Shown piece by piece: positions 1 to 8,814 of a DNA stretch of 64,000 bases; position 1 is the stretch's first letter, and the number at the start of each line of letters is the position of its first letter. The stretch is from Oenococcus oeni DSM 20252 = AWRIB129 (GTDB lineage Bacteria; Bacillota; Bacilli; Lactobacillales; Lactobacillaceae): NCBI RefSeq assembly GCF_000372485.1, contig NZ_AQVA01000003.1, positions 62,162 through 126,161 on the forward strand, read 5' to 3'. A model generated the notes under the pieces. That model did no database searches and was not told the origin of the DNA. It was given only the letters and a program-made list of their open reading frames with translations. The position numbers and the translations under genes were made by a program.

Positions 1-628
1 CGATCTTTTGTTTCAAATTACCAATCCGACTTGGAATCGGGTTGTTCGCAATATTTTAAATAAATATGCTGACAAATATTATGAATACCCGGCTGCTGAA
101 AAAATTCACCATGCTTATCGCGGTGGACTGGCGTTTCATTCACTTTCAATTGCCAAGCTAGCCTTGGCTGTTTCTGATTTATATCCTCAAATTAATCGTT
201 CTTTATTATTGGCTGGTGCTTTATTGCATGATATTGGCAAGACAAAAGAGCTTTCTGGACCTGTTGGGACAGAATATACAACTGAAGGACAGTTGCTCGG
301 ACACATTGTAATTGGCGATGAAATTATCGTTCAGGCTGCAGAAGAACTTGGCTTTGATTTGAATTCCGAGGATATGCTTTTGTTGAGACACTTGATTTTG
401 AGTCATCACAATAAACTGGAATTTGGTTCTCCAATTCAGCCAAGAGAATTAGAAGCCTTTGTTTTATCTAAATTAGACGATCTTGACTCACATATTCAAT
501 TAATCACAACCGCCGTTAACAAGACTTCGGCTGGTAATTTTTCGGAAAAGATTTTTGCTGCTGATAATCAGGCTTATTATCGTCCAAAAACCGATTTATC
601 GGAAAAAAGCGATCAAAATGATGATTGA
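1..628 (+). CDS. yhaM: 3'-5' exoribonuclease YhaM, C-terminal part (cut by window start)
   Basis: The reading frame is open from the first bases of the window, so this is the 3' part of a longer gene; about 208 codons are visible and YhaM proteins usually have about 310. What remains is the HD phosphohydrolase domain: HHAYRGGL near visible residue 35, LLHDIGK near 75 and LRHLILSHH near 130 supply the metal-binding His and Asp residues. The N-terminal OB-fold expected in YhaM lies outside the window. The family degrades RNA and single-stranded DNA from the 3' end in the cytoplasm. The apparent ATG at position 8 is an internal Met, not the start. The C-terminal tail is acidic and low in complexity. 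Confidence 0.88.
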   Translation, partial: DLLFQITNPTWNRVVRNILNKYADKYYEYPAAEKIHHAYRGGLAFHSLSIAKLALAVSDLYPQINRSLLLAGALLHDIGKTKELSGPVGTEYTTEGQLLGHIVIGDEIIVQAAEELGFDLNSEDMLLLRHLILSHHNKLEFGSPIQPRELEAFVLSKLDDLDSHIQLITTAVNKTSAGNFSEKIFAADNQAYYRPKTDLSEKSDQNDD

Positions 629-667
629 CGGACAAATTGTCTGAGTTGATTGTTACAATAAAACTCA

Positions 668-1189
668 ATGCAAGGGATTTACGAACCAACTTATCGAGTT
701 AAAAAAGCTTGGGGTATCAGTCCTCGGGCGCTTAAATCACATGGAATTACAACTGTACTGGCCGATCTGGATAATACATTGGTTGCTTGGAACAAACCAG
801 AAGGTGGAGATGATTTTTTTGTGTGGCATGAAAAATTATTGGATGCTAAAATAAATTTAATCGTTGTTTCGAATAACTCTACCGGTAGAGTCAAGAAAGC
901 TGTTAAAGCCTTGGGGGTACCCTTTGAGTCTTGGTCTTTAAAGCCACTACCAAGAGGGATTAAAAAAACTCTTAGGGATTTTAATTTGTCAAAGGAAGAG
1001 GTTATCATGGTTGGCGATCAAATTATGACTGACATTGTTGCAGCGAACTTAGCCGGAGTCAGGAGTGTATTGGTTAAACCTCTGATCGAAACGGATGGCT
1101 TTCCAACTAGAATTAATCGTTATTTTGCAAAACTGGTCACAAAAAATAAAAAGGAAAATTGGGAGGACGACATAGTTGACCCTGAGTGA
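668..1189 (+). CDS. yqeG: YqeG family HAD IIIA-type phosphatase
   Basis: This 173-residue HAD-superfamily protein has motif I (DLDNTL, near residue 34), the motif II Ser (VVSNNS, near 66) and motif III (VGDQIMTD, near 116). That is the set of a small capless IIIA phosphatase. The physiological substrate of YqeG is not established; the family is usually linked to ribosome biogenesis because its gene sits next to yqeH, as here. It starts the conserved yqeG-yqeH-yhbY-nadD-yqeK-rsfS-methyltransferase operon. No clear Shine-Dalgarno precedes the ATG, but a TACAAT -10-like box lies about 10 nt upstream, so the leader may be very short. Its 3' end overlaps yqeH by 14 nt. Confidence 0.88.
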   Translation: MQGIYEPTYRVKKAWGISPRALKSHGITTVLADLDNTLVAWNKPEGGDDFFVWHEKLLDAKINLIVVSNNSTGRVKKAVKALGVPFESWSLKPLPRGIKKTLRDFNLSKEEVIMVGDQIMTDIVAANLAGVRSVLVKPLIETDGFPTRINRYFAKLVTKNKKENWEDDIVDPE

Positions 1190-2333
1190 AGACCAAGTTA
1201 CACAATTATTAAATGATGGAATTGTTTGTATCGGTTGCGGCGCAAGATTTCAATCCACAAAAAGAGGTGTTCCCGGTTATTTAAATGAACACAAATTGCG
1301 CAGTTATTTGAGTTCCTTAAATTCAGTCGATGATCCGATCAATTTACTTTGTGAGCGGTGTTTTAAATTAAAAAACTATAATCAAATAGAACCAGTTGCT
1401 TTTGATTCGGATCATTTTCAAAAGATATTAACTTCTATATCTGATAAAAAGGCCCTCGTTTTGTATCTTGTGGATCTTTTTGATGTTGGTGGATCGATGA
1501 TTAATGGATTGACTCGTTTCATTGGTAATAATCCGGTTGTTCTAGTAGGGAACAAATTCGATATTCTGCCTAAATCCGTGAAAAAAAACAAAATCGCTAA
1601 TTGGTTGACAAAAGAGGCTAAGAACGAAGGAATTAAAGTTTTAAAAACGGTTGTTTTATCCGCTGACAAGGGTGATTCGGGTCAGTATTTACTTGAAGAA
1701 ATTTCCGATTATATCGATGAATATGAAGAAATTTTTGTTGTTGGGGTGACCAATGTTGGCAAGTCGACATTAATTAATCAAATTATCAAACAAATATCCG
1801 GTCGCGGATCGGTTATTACCACTTCTCGTTTCCCTGGAACGACACTCGATAAAATTGAAATACCTTTGACAGAAAAAACGAGAGTAATTGACACTCCGGG
1901 AATTATTCACGATTCTCAAATGGCCCATTTTATTGATTCTAAAGATTTTAAATATTTGCTTCCAAATAAGGAAGTGAAAGCAGGAACTCTTCAACTATCG
2001 AAAGGCCAGGCTATTTTTCTTGCTGGCCTTGGATGGATCGATTTCTTGAATAAGTCGAAAATTTCTGTAACGGCTTATTTTGAGAACAATATTGAATTGC
2101 ATCGTGGAAAAATTGAAAATGCTGAAAAATTATTCAGTTCCCAAGCCGGAAGGTTACTTAAACCAACCGTCTTGAAAGAATATCGGGAGCTTGAAAAGAA
2201 AGAAATTAAATTAAAATCTAATCAGGATTTTGCGATTGCCGGACTTGGATGGTTTACTTTTCACGATTCGGCTCCAATTTGTTTTCATTTGCCAAAAGGT
2301 TTGGCCTTTTCCGTACGCCAGGCTGAAATTTAG
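1176..2333 (+). CDS. yqeH: Ribosome biogenesis GTPase YqeH
   Basis: This 385-residue protein is a circularly permuted GTPase needed for 30S subunit maturation. An N-terminal treble-clef zinc finger is visible (CIGCG near residue 18, CERC near 60). It is followed by the G4 motif NKFD (near 126), then G1 (GVTNVGKST, near 190) and G3 (DTPG, near 239). G4 preceding G1 is the permutation that defines the family. The C-terminal third is the RNA-binding region. The start is TTG at 1176, chosen because GGGAGG at 1161-1166 sits at good spacing. Overlap with yqeG suggests translational coupling. Confidence 0.93.
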   Translation: MTLSEDQVTQLLNDGIVCIGCGARFQSTKRGVPGYLNEHKLRSYLSSLNSVDDPINLLCERCFKLKNYNQIEPVAFDSDHFQKILTSISDKKALVLYLVDLFDVGGSMINGLTRFIGNNPVVLVGNKFDILPKSVKKNKIANWLTKEAKNEGIKVLKTVVLSADKGDSGQYLLEEISDYIDEYEEIFVVGVTNVGKSTLINQIIKQISGRGSVITTSRFPGTTLDKIEIPLTEKTRVIDTPGIIHDSQMAHFIDSKDFKYLLPNKEVKAGTLQLSKGQAIFLAGLGWIDFLNKSKISVTAYFENNIELHRGKIENAEKLFSSQAGRLLKPTVLKEYRELEKKEIKLKSNQDFAIAGLGWFTFHDSAPICFHLPKGLAFSVRQAEI

Positions 2334-2347
2334 ATAGAATAAAAGCA

Positions 2348-2668
2348 ATGGAAATTTTATCAGGTAAACAAAAAAGATATTTGCGATCGCAGGGTAATCA
2401 GCTACCGGCTATTTTTAGTGTAGGGAAAAACGGTTTAACAAAAATTTGGTTGGGCCAGGTATTGGATGCTCTAAGAGTTCACGAATTAATTAAAATTAGT
2501 TTACAACAAAGTGCAGTTGTCGACATCGATGCAGCGATTAAATTCATACAAAAAAATTCTCAGATTACGATTGCACAAAAAATCGGTCATACGCTTCTTC
2601 TATATTTGCCTTCTTCAAATCCTGATTATCAAAAAATTTCAGTTGAGGTAAATGAACTTGCTCACTAG
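2348..2668 (+). CDS. yhbY: CRM-domain RNA-binding protein YhbY
   Basis: This 106-residue protein consists of one CRM (YhbY) domain. LSGKQKRYLRSQ opens it, followed by the family loop VGKNGLT near residue 27 and a hydrophobic C-terminal strand (LLLYLPSS). CRM domains bind RNA and YhbY associates with pre-50S ribosomal particles. It lies 14 nt after yqeH and overlaps nadD by 17 nt, the normal order of this operon in Firmicutes. The length is typical. The start is the first ATG, and the short upstream gap leaves no better choice. Confidence 0.9.
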   Translation: MEILSGKQKRYLRSQGNQLPAIFSVGKNGLTKIWLGQVLDALRVHELIKISLQQSAVVDIDAAIKFIQKNSQITIAQKIGHTLLLYLPSSNPDYQKISVEVNELAH

Positions 2669-3314
2669 TCTTGCTTCTACAAAAACCTTTGTTCATCCGA
2701 AGGCAGCATTGGATGGTCAAAAGGAAAAACATCGAATCGGTATCTTTGGTGGAACTTTTAATCCGATTCATAACGGGCAGTTGATAGCTGCCGAACAGGT
2801 TTGCAACCAATTAGGGCTTGATAAGATTTATTTTATGCCTGACGCAATTCTTTTTGGCGGAACCCATAAAAACGCTGTTGAACCATCTGCCAGAGCCGAG
2901 ATGATCAGGCTGGCAATTCGTGGTAATTCAAAGTTTGGTATTGAATTAACGCCAATTCACGATGGTGGCCAGCAGTCGACCTATAATGTTTTAAAGAAAA
3001 TATCATCGAAGCATCCGGAAAACGAATATTACCTGATTTTGGGAGCTCACTTAATTCGCCAAATAAGCAGTTGGGATAATGTTTCCGCTCTGAACAAGTT
3101 AGTTCATTTGGTTGCGATTGAAGAGCCTGGAGTAAGGCGTGTCTCTGATTTTGAGGCGATTTGGACATATGTTAATTGGTTGAATATTTCTTCTTCCGAC
3201 ATTCGTTCTCATTTAAGAACTCGTCAATCTGTTCGCTATTTAATCCCGGATGCTGTTGCTGCATATATAGCTGATATAGCTGAGTATGGTTTATACCAAG
3301 GGAGGTTTTCCTAA
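2652..3314 (+). CDS. nadD: Nicotinate mononucleotide adenylyltransferase
   Basis: NadD adenylates nicotinate mononucleotide to give deamido-NAD in NAD synthesis. The nucleotidyltransferase signature GGTFNPIHNGQ (near residues 32-42) holds the HxGH-like element, here HNGQ, with Gln replacing the last His. The second signature ISSSDIR is near 178. About 26 residues precede the usual N-terminal start of the fold, so the protein is slightly long. The ATG at 2652 has GAGG just upstream, which supports this start, although an internal start nearer the fold cannot be excluded. It overlaps yhbY by 17 nt and yqeK by 1 nt. Confidence 0.9.
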   Translation: MNLLTSLASTKTFVHPKAALDGQKEKHRIGIFGGTFNPIHNGQLIAAEQVCNQLGLDKIYFMPDAILFGGTHKNAVEPSARAEMIRLAIRGNSKFGIELTPIHDGGQQSTYNVLKKISSKHPENEYYLILGAHLIRQISSWDNVSALNKLVHLVAIEEPGVRRVSDFEAIWTYVNWLNISSSDIRSHLRTRQSVRYLIPDAVAAYIADIAEYGLYQGRFS

Positions 3315-3883
3315 TGGCTTATCCAAAATATGATTATTTATATCCTCGAGTGAAAGCGGCACTTTCTCGTGAACGTTTTGAACACGTTGTTCGAACAGGC
3401 GAATACGCGGTTCATCTTGCGGAATTAAACAACTATGATCAGGACAAGGCCCAAATCGGAGGTTTGATTCATGATTATGCCAAAGAACGCAGCAGGGCTG
3501 ATTTTTTGGCCGAGATCGACAAAAAAAATTTAGATCCTGATTTAAAGAAATGGGATAGTTCTATTTGGCATGGCATTGTCGGCGCTGAATTTGCTAAAGA
3601 CGAATTAGGAATTGATGATGAAGAATTATTAAACTCAATTCGTCGTCATACGACTGCCGACATCGAAATGACTACTCTTGATAAAATAGTTTATATGTCT
3701 GATTTTTTGGAACTTGGTCGTAATTTTTCCGATACAGATGTTGCTCGTGAAGTGACTGACCAATCTTTAAATGATGGTGTGGCCTGGCAGCTGCAATTTT
3801 CGGTTACACGTTTGGTACGAAATCACTGGGCAATTTATCCAAAAACGATTTATGCATATAATCACTGGGTTGGAGGAAAATAA
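3314..3883 (+). CDS. yqeK: HD-domain hydrolase YqeK (predicted Ap4A hydrolase)
   Basis: This 189-residue HD-domain protein carries RFEHVVRTGEYA (near residue 21), the diagnostic LIHDYAKE (near 51) and WHGIVGAEFA near 83, matching YqeK. Members of the family hydrolyse diadenosine tetraphosphate symmetrically to ADP. The substrate here is inferred from the family. The ATG overlaps the nadD stop (TAATG), so translation is probably coupled. The length is typical. GGAGG downstream of its middle belongs to the next gene, rsfS. Confidence 0.88.
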   Translation: MAYPKYDYLYPRVKAALSRERFEHVVRTGEYAVHLAELNNYDQDKAQIGGLIHDYAKERSRADFLAEIDKKNLDPDLKKWDSSIWHGIVGAEFAKDELGIDDEELLNSIRRHTTADIEMTTLDKIVYMSDFLELGRNFSDTDVAREVTDQSLNDGVAWQLQFSVTRLVRNHWAIYPKTIYAYNHWVGGK

Positions 3884-3887
3884 ATAA

Positions 3888-4250
3888 GTGGAAAGCAAAG
3901 AATTGTTAGAAAAAATTGTTCAAATTGCCGATGGCAAAAAAGCCGAGAATCTAATTGCTTTGGATATTCGTGACTTATCAATTATCTCTGATTACTTTCT
4001 GATTGCCAGTGCTGATACTGGTCGTCAGGTTCAGGCAATTGCCGAAGAAATTATTGATCAGCTACATAAAAAAGGTATTTCGGCGTCTCATGTTGAAGGT
4101 TTGGGCGAAGATGATTGGGTTCTGCTTGATTATGGCGATGTGGTGGTCCATTTGTTTACAACGGAAAAACGCGATTATTACAAGCTTGAACATTTGTGGA
4201 GTGAAGCAAAGACGGTTGATCTTTCTGACTGGATTACTGCGGAATTTTGA
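3888..4250 (+). CDS. rsfS: Ribosomal silencing factor RsfS
   Basis: RsfS binds protein L14 on the 50S subunit and blocks subunit joining when nutrients are low. This 120-residue protein has the full family pattern: LDIRDLS near residue 25, SDYFLIASA near 34, VEGLGEDDWVLLDYGDVVVHLF near 68-89 (read as a block) and RDYYKLEHLW near 96. The start is GTG at 3888, supported by GGAGG at 3872-3876. It lies 4 nt after yqeK and 3 nt before the methyltransferase, in the conserved operon. Confidence 0.93.
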   Translation: MESKELLEKIVQIADGKKAENLIALDIRDLSIISDYFLIASADTGRQVQAIAEEIIDQLHKKGISASHVEGLGEDDWVLLDYGDVVVHLFTTEKRDYYKLEHLWSEAKTVDLSDWITAEF

Positions 4251-4253
4251 TTA

Positions 4254-4994
4254 ATGAATCCTAATTATTCAATTTTCGCGGAATTATATGATGAACTTTT
4301 TGACCCGAATATGTATCTTAGTTGGAACGGCTTTGTTCAGGATAATAGTCGCAATAATCGGATATTGGATTTAGCGGGTGGTTCTGGCAAACTGGCTGTT
4401 TTATTGACTAAGTCCGGCTATCAGGTATCGATTTTAGATTTGTCGAGTCAAATGTTATCTCTGGCAAAGCAACGTGCTGAGAACAATAATTTTAGTTTTG
4501 ATTTATTTCAAGCCAATATGGCTCAAAATTGGCATTTAAATAAGCGTTTTCCTTTGATTAGTTGTTTTGCCGATTCTTTAAATTATTTATCAAATATTGG
4601 AGAAACGAAAAGAACATTTTTCGAGGTATTCAATCATCTTGAAAAAAACGGCAAATTTCTTTTTGATGTTATTACACCTTATCAGGTCAATGTTGTTTAC
4701 AGGAATTATATGTATAATAATGACGATGATCCTGAGAAAATTTTTATGTGGACGAGTTTTCCTGGAGATATAAAAAATTCTGTTGATCACGATTTAAAGT
4801 TTTTTGTTTATCAAGAAGGGATCGATGCCTTTAAAATGGTTCGCGAGGTTCATCATGAACAAACCTATCCACCTGAAAAGTATCTTTCTTTACTGAAAGA
4901 GATTGGCTTTAGAAATATTCATTTGACTTCTGATTTTGGTCGTGGAAAAATCACCAGGGATACTACGCGGGCATTTTTTGTTGCGGAGAAGTAA
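4254..4994 (+). CDS. yqeM: Class I SAM-dependent methyltransferase (YqeM-like)
   Basis: This 246-residue Rossmann-fold methyltransferase has motif I DLAGGSGKLAVLL (near residues 39-51), an acidic end to strand 2 (SILDLS, near 59) and an adenine-region motif (FQANMAQ, near 84). In Firmicutes a methyltransferase of this type, YqeM, closes the yqeG-rsfS operon. Its substrate is unknown. The N-terminal stretch FAELYDELFD is typical of the group. It overlaps tmcAL by 1 nt, so the two are probably co-translated. Confidence 0.82.
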   Translation: MNPNYSIFAELYDELFDPNMYLSWNGFVQDNSRNNRILDLAGGSGKLAVLLTKSGYQVSILDLSSQMLSLAKQRAENNNFSFDLFQANMAQNWHLNKRFPLISCFADSLNYLSNIGETKRTFFEVFNHLEKNGKFLFDVITPYQVNVVYRNYMYNNDDDPEKIFMWTSFPGDIKNSVDHDLKFFVYQEGIDAFKMVREVHHEQTYPPEKYLSLLKEIGFRNIHLTSDFGRGKITRDTTRAFFVAEK

Positions 4995-6127
4995 TGGAAG
5001 CAACTGGTTTAATAACTGAATACAATCCTTTTCATAACGGCCATTTATATCACTTAAAAAAAGCTCAGGAATTGACGAAGGCCGATGTGACGATCGTTTT
5101 GATGTCAGGAAATTGGGTTCAACGGGGTTTACCGGCAATCACCGATAAATGGAAAAGGGCTCAGGCCGCGATTGATGCTGGAGCAGATTTGGTTTTTGAG
5201 CTTCCTTTTTATTATGCTGTTCAAGCGGGTGAGATTTTTGCGCAGGGAGCTGTTCGCTTACTTTCTGATTTGCAGGTTTCCTCGATCATATGCGGATCGG
5301 AACATGCTGATATTGATTTTATTAATTTAGCAGCACATGAACCTGATATTTCGGGAAATTCGAATTTCGATAAAAAAAATCGAACTTTTGCCAGTAATTA
5401 TGCAGCAGCATTGGAGGAAAAAACGGGCTTCTATCTCGAAAACGCCAATGACATTCTGGCTTTTAGTTATGCAAAAGCAATTTTGAACCAGAATTTAACA
5501 GAAAAAATAAAACTGCGAACGATTTCGCGAGTTTCCGCGGATTACCATGATCAATTTCTAAATGATGGTGAAATTGCTTCGGCAACTGCCATTCGAAAAG
5601 CTTTATCGGAAGGGCAAAATGTTGACTCTTACACACCGATGAGTGATTTACAATATACTGATTATGAAGCAAGGCTCTTTCAACTATTAAAATATCGTTT
5701 ATCAACGGACGGTTTGGGTCAAATAAGGTCAATCTATCAAGTGAATGAAGGAATGGAGTATTTAATCAAACAAGCGATTGAAAAAAATCCGTCCGATTTT
5801 GGCGAATTACTTGCTTTAATTAAGTCAAAGCGATATACTTTTGCGCGTTTGCATAGAGTATTGGTGTATATATTGTTGAATATTAAAGTTGATCAAATGA
5901 ACTTGGCAATGCAGAATCCATACCACCGTTTGTTGGGATTTACAGAAAAAGGGAGACAGTATTTGCATGAAAAAAAAGGCCGATTTAATTTTCCAACGAT
6001 TAGTCATGTTGATCAAAAAACGGCTAATAAATCATTAGCGATCGACTATAAGGCTGGTTTGGTTTATAACCAGATTATGGACTATAAAAGTACGCAGGAT
6101 ATTAAAAGGACGCCCATTCAATCATGA
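4994..6127 (+). CDS. tmcAL: tRNA(Met) cytidine acetate ligase TmcAL
   Basis: TmcAL activates acetate with ATP and acetylates the wobble cytidine of elongator tRNA-Met. This protein has 377 residues. The N-terminus GLITEYNPFHNGHLYH (residues 5-20) carries the HxGH nucleotidyltransferase motif, followed by VLMSGNWVQRG (near 35) and the ELPF element (near 73), which together define the family (formerly YlbM). The first part is the nucleotidyltransferase core and the C-terminal half is helical and binds tRNA. The gene starts at the stop of the methyltransferase gene and overlaps the DUF177 gene by 4 nt. Confidence 0.9.
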   Translation: MEATGLITEYNPFHNGHLYHLKKAQELTKADVTIVLMSGNWVQRGLPAITDKWKRAQAAIDAGADLVFELPFYYAVQAGEIFAQGAVRLLSDLQVSSIICGSEHADIDFINLAAHEPDISGNSNFDKKNRTFASNYAAALEEKTGFYLENANDILAFSYAKAILNQNLTEKIKLRTISRVSADYHDQFLNDGEIASATAIRKALSEGQNVDSYTPMSDLQYTDYEARLFQLLKYRLSTDGLGQIRSIYQVNEGMEYLIKQAIEKNPSDFGELLALIKSKRYTFARLHRVLVYILLNIKVDQMNLAMQNPYHRLLGFTEKGRQYLHEKKGRFNFPTISHVDQKTANKSLAIDYKAGLVYNQIMDYKSTQDIKRTPIQS

Positions 6128-6669
6128 AATATTTAATTCAACAATTACGGAAATATGAAAGAACACCGCTGCTTGTTGATGAAACAATTGATTTGTCTGC
6201 TCCGGCTCGCGAGAATTTTTCCGATCGTTTGTTAGACTTAAAACCTTTACATGTCACAGGCGAAATTAGTTACGAGAAAAATGACCAGATATCTGTGTCT
6301 TTGAAGATCGAAGGGGTGGCTGTTTTACCTTCGGCACGCAGTTTTTATCCGGTTCAATATTCTTTTGAAATACCAATGGATGAACTTTACGTTCAGGACC
6401 AGGAAACTCTTGATGCGTTTGCGCAAACCGAACAGGTATTTTTAATCGAAAGAAACCAGTTGGATTTGGATGCGGCTATTTTGGAAAATATTGTTACCGA
6501 ATTGCCGATTGCTGTTTATACTGATGAAGAATTAAAGGAGAAACCTATTTCCGGCAAGGGTTGGAAATTGATCGATGAAGAGGATTACGTTGAACCTGAA
6601 AGCGGAGATCATAAAGAAACAACACAGAATCTTGGTGATTTCTTTCCAGACAACGATGAAGACAGGTAG
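6124..6669 (+). CDS. DUF177 (YceD/YlbN) family protein
   Basis: This 181-residue protein resembles the YceD/DUF177 family. Visible features are VTGEISYEKNDQISVSLKIEG near residues 42-62, a conserved beta-strand FYPVQYSFEIPMDE near 77-90, and an acidic tail. In many Firmicutes this gene directly precedes rpmF; here it precedes yidC and no rpmF is next to it. The family is thought to act in large-subunit rRNA processing; the biochemical role is not settled. The start overlaps the tmcAL stop by 4 nt (ATGA), which suggests coupling. Confidence 0.8.
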   Translation: MKYLIQQLRKYERTPLLVDETIDLSAPARENFSDRLLDLKPLHVTGEISYEKNDQISVSLKIEGVAVLPSARSFYPVQYSFEIPMDELYVQDQETLDAFAQTEQVFLIERNQLDLDAAILENIVTELPIAVYTDEELKEKPISGKGWKLIDEEDYVEPESGDHKETTQNLGDFFPDNDEDR

Positions 6670-6680
6670 AATATTATCTT

Positions 6681-7715
6681 ATGAGTAAAGAAAAAACGAG
6701 TGCATGGCAATCAGTTAGACGATTAATCATACTGCTCTTGATTGCTTTGGAAATTTTATTAATGACTGGCGGGTATACGAAGACCGGTCGAACCTGGTTG
6801 TGGATTGGTCAATATATGGTTGCTTTTATGCATTGGATGGCAAATGATGTTTTCAAATCAACCAATGGTATTGGTTTTGCAATCATTGCGATAACAGCTG
6901 TTATTCGAATTGTTCTGTTTCCGATTATGTTTGATCAACAGCGCAAGGCTACCATTCAATCGGAAAAAATGGCAATGCTTCAGCCGCAGCTATCAAAAGT
7001 CCAAGCTGCTATGAAAACGGCTCAGACTCAAGAAGAAAAAGTTGCAGTGAATACAGCCATGATGTCTGTATATCGAGAAAACAATGTATCGATGATTGGT
7101 GGTGTTAATTTTCTATCAATGCTGATTCAATTACCGATTATTTCCAGTTTGTATACAGCTATCCGATTGTCAACAAGTGTTTTAAAAACTGATCACATTA
7201 ACCCGGCAACTTATAGTTCCTCCTTTTTGTTGAATGGGTCTCATTTTTTTGGTATTGCATTATATAAACCTTCGATAACGATTGCTGTTATTGCCGGAAT
7301 TTTTTATCTTGCCCAGTCTTGGTTTATGTTGAAAACAACTCCTGAAGCTCAGAGAAAGCAAATGCAAACAATGATATGGTTTACACCGATTATGATGTTC
7401 TTCTTTGCAATTTTTCAATCAGCAGCCTTAGGACTTTACTTTGTTGTTGGTGGATTTTTCGTTTTGATTCAAACCTTGATATTGCTCAAAATTCGTCCAA
7501 AATTGCAGGAAAAGATTCGCAAAGAATTTAAAGTGAAAAATGTCGTTGATGATTTGTTGGCCAAGGCAACCAATAATTCCAGTCAAGGAGAACTCGTCAA
7601 GGATATTACGAATGAAGTTTCAACGGAAACAGAAGTTTCACCTAAAAAAAATAACAAAAAAAATAACGCTCATAAGCGCAATGCTGGTAAACAGCAAAGG
7701 AAACCAAAAATATAA
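6681..7715 (+). CDS. yidC: Membrane protein insertase YidC
   Basis: YidC inserts and folds proteins in the cytoplasmic membrane, alone or with SecYEG. This 344-residue protein shows the 60KD_IMP/OxaA layout: an N-terminal hydrophobic segment (residues 11-29), a large segment near 55-80 (GIGFAIIAITAVIRIVLFPI), a cytoplasmic coiled-coil loop rich in Lys, Gln and Ala (near 85-130), then three further segments. A very basic tail follows (KKNNKKNNAHKRN), of the kind that contacts ribosomes. Many Gram-positive YidC proteins are lipoproteins, but the place where a lipobox Cys would be expected reads LLMTGGYT, with no Cys. The rRNA methyltransferase gene follows with a 1-nt overlap. Confidence 0.93.
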   Translation: MSKEKTSAWQSVRRLIILLLIALEILLMTGGYTKTGRTWLWIGQYMVAFMHWMANDVFKSTNGIGFAIIAITAVIRIVLFPIMFDQQRKATIQSEKMAMLQPQLSKVQAAMKTAQTQEEKVAVNTAMMSVYRENNVSMIGGVNFLSMLIQLPIISSLYTAIRLSTSVLKTDHINPATYSSSFLLNGSHFFGIALYKPSITIAVIAGIFYLAQSWFMLKTTPEAQRKQMQTMIWFTPIMMFFFAIFQSAALGLYFVVGGFFVLIQTLILLKIRPKLQEKIRKEFKVKNVVDDLLAKATNNSSQGELVKDITNEVSTETEVSPKKNNKKNNAHKRNAGKQQRKPKI

Positions 7716-8482
7716 TGGAAATTATTACTTCGAATCAAAATTCAAGAGTTAAAATTTGGACTAGTCTACAAACTTTAAAGGGCCGCGAAAAATCCGGAAC
7801 TTATATGCTTGACGGTTGGCACCTGGTTCAAGAGGCTTTGAATCAAGCGGCACCAATTCAGGCTGTAATTGCTACTGAAGAGCAGATGGATCAGCATTTG
7901 ATTGACGTTCCTCAGGGTGTACCGGCTTTTCAAGTAAGCGAGGAGGTTGCCCGCCATATTGCTAAAACCAATACTCCACAGGGGATTTTCGCTCAAACAA
8001 GCCTTCCAAACAATTCTTTTGATCCTAAATATGTGCATAATGGTTCCTGGCTTCTTTTGGACAGAATACAGGATCCGGGAAATGTTGGTACTTTGATTAG
8101 AACGGCGGATGCCGCTGGTTTTTCTGGCGTTGCACTATCAAAAGAATCTGCTGATCCTTTTAATCCAAAAGTCGTTCGGGCAATGCAGGGCAGTCAGTTT
8201 CATTTGAAGTTGGTTAAAGAAGTCGATTTGAATGATTGGGTCGATAAACTTGAAGCTAATGATTATAACGTTTACGGTAGTACTTTGTCAGAAAATTCAG
8301 TTGACTATAAAACAGTGGTTCCGGAAAAGAATTTCGCTTTGATTCTTGGTAATGAGGGACAGGGGATCGATCCGGAAATTCAAGCTAAAACTAGTGAAAA
8401 TTTGCATATTAATTTCTTAGGCAAAGCCGAATCATTAAACGTCGCCGTTGCGGGTGGAATTTTAATGTTTGCATTAAATTGA
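7715..8482 (+). CDS. TrmH/SpoU family RNA 2'-O-methyltransferase
   Basis: This 255-residue SPOUT methyltransferase has a substrate-binding N-terminal domain (SNQNSRVKIW opening, near residue 4) and the knotted C-terminal domain. Its three motifs are clear: RIQDPGNVGTLIRTADAAG (near 117-135), LGNEGQGID (near 211) and LNVAVAGGI (near 240). These bind S-adenosylmethionine and form the active site. The likely target is a 2'-hydroxyl in 23S rRNA, but the exact nucleotide cannot be read from the sequence. The gene overlaps the yidC stop by 1 nt. Confidence 0.88.
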   Translation: MEIITSNQNSRVKIWTSLQTLKGREKSGTYMLDGWHLVQEALNQAAPIQAVIATEEQMDQHLIDVPQGVPAFQVSEEVARHIAKTNTPQGIFAQTSLPNNSFDPKYVHNGSWLLLDRIQDPGNVGTLIRTADAAGFSGVALSKESADPFNPKVVRAMQGSQFHLKLVKEVDLNDWVDKLEANDYNVYGSTLSENSVDYKTVVPEKNFALILGNEGQGIDPEIQAKTSENLHINFLGKAESLNVAVAGGILMFALN

Positions 8483-8503
8483 TTTTCCTAATAATATGTA
8501 AGT

Positions 8504-8812
8504 ATGACCGAGAGATTAGAGTTCACAGAGTCGGCGTTTGAAATTCTAGGAAGAAAGTGGAATGGATTAATTATCCAGTCCTTATTGGATAGTGATCGAG
8601 GCTCTCTTCATTTTGCCGAATTATCGAGAAGCGTGCATGCCTGCAGTGATCGGGTTCTGACAGTTAGGTTGAAAGAGTTGGAAGACGCTGGTATTATTAA
8701 ACGTGTCTGTTGCCCCGATAATGGGAAACTGGGCTACCGTTTAACAGAGAAGGGTAGTTCAATGCGACCGTTGATGTCGGAAATTTCTCGTTGGGCTGCT
8801 GAAAATATTTAA
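8504..8812 (+). CDS. HxlR-family winged-helix transcriptional regulator
   Basis: This 102-residue protein consists of one HxlR-type winged helix. AFEILGRKWNGLIIQSLL (near residues 12-29) is the family opening, FAELSRSV near 38 and SDRVLTVRLKELEDAGII near 49-66 form the recognition helix region, and YRLTEKG near 80 is the wing. Two Cys residues (near 47 and 70) could sense redox state or electrophiles, but this is speculation. No adjacent enzyme gene suggests a target. The gene ends only a few bases before the pheST T-box leader. Confidence 0.85.
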   Translation: MTERLEFTESAFEILGRKWNGLIIQSLLDSDRGSLHFAELSRSVHACSDRVLTVRLKELEDAGIIKRVCCPDNGKLGYRLTEKGSSMRPLMSEISRWAAENI

Positions 8813-8814
8813 AA

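Noticed and set aside
691-1008. Long minus-strand frame inside yqeG
   Set aside because: It lies fully opposite a well-supported gene, has no family features and no ribosome binding site.
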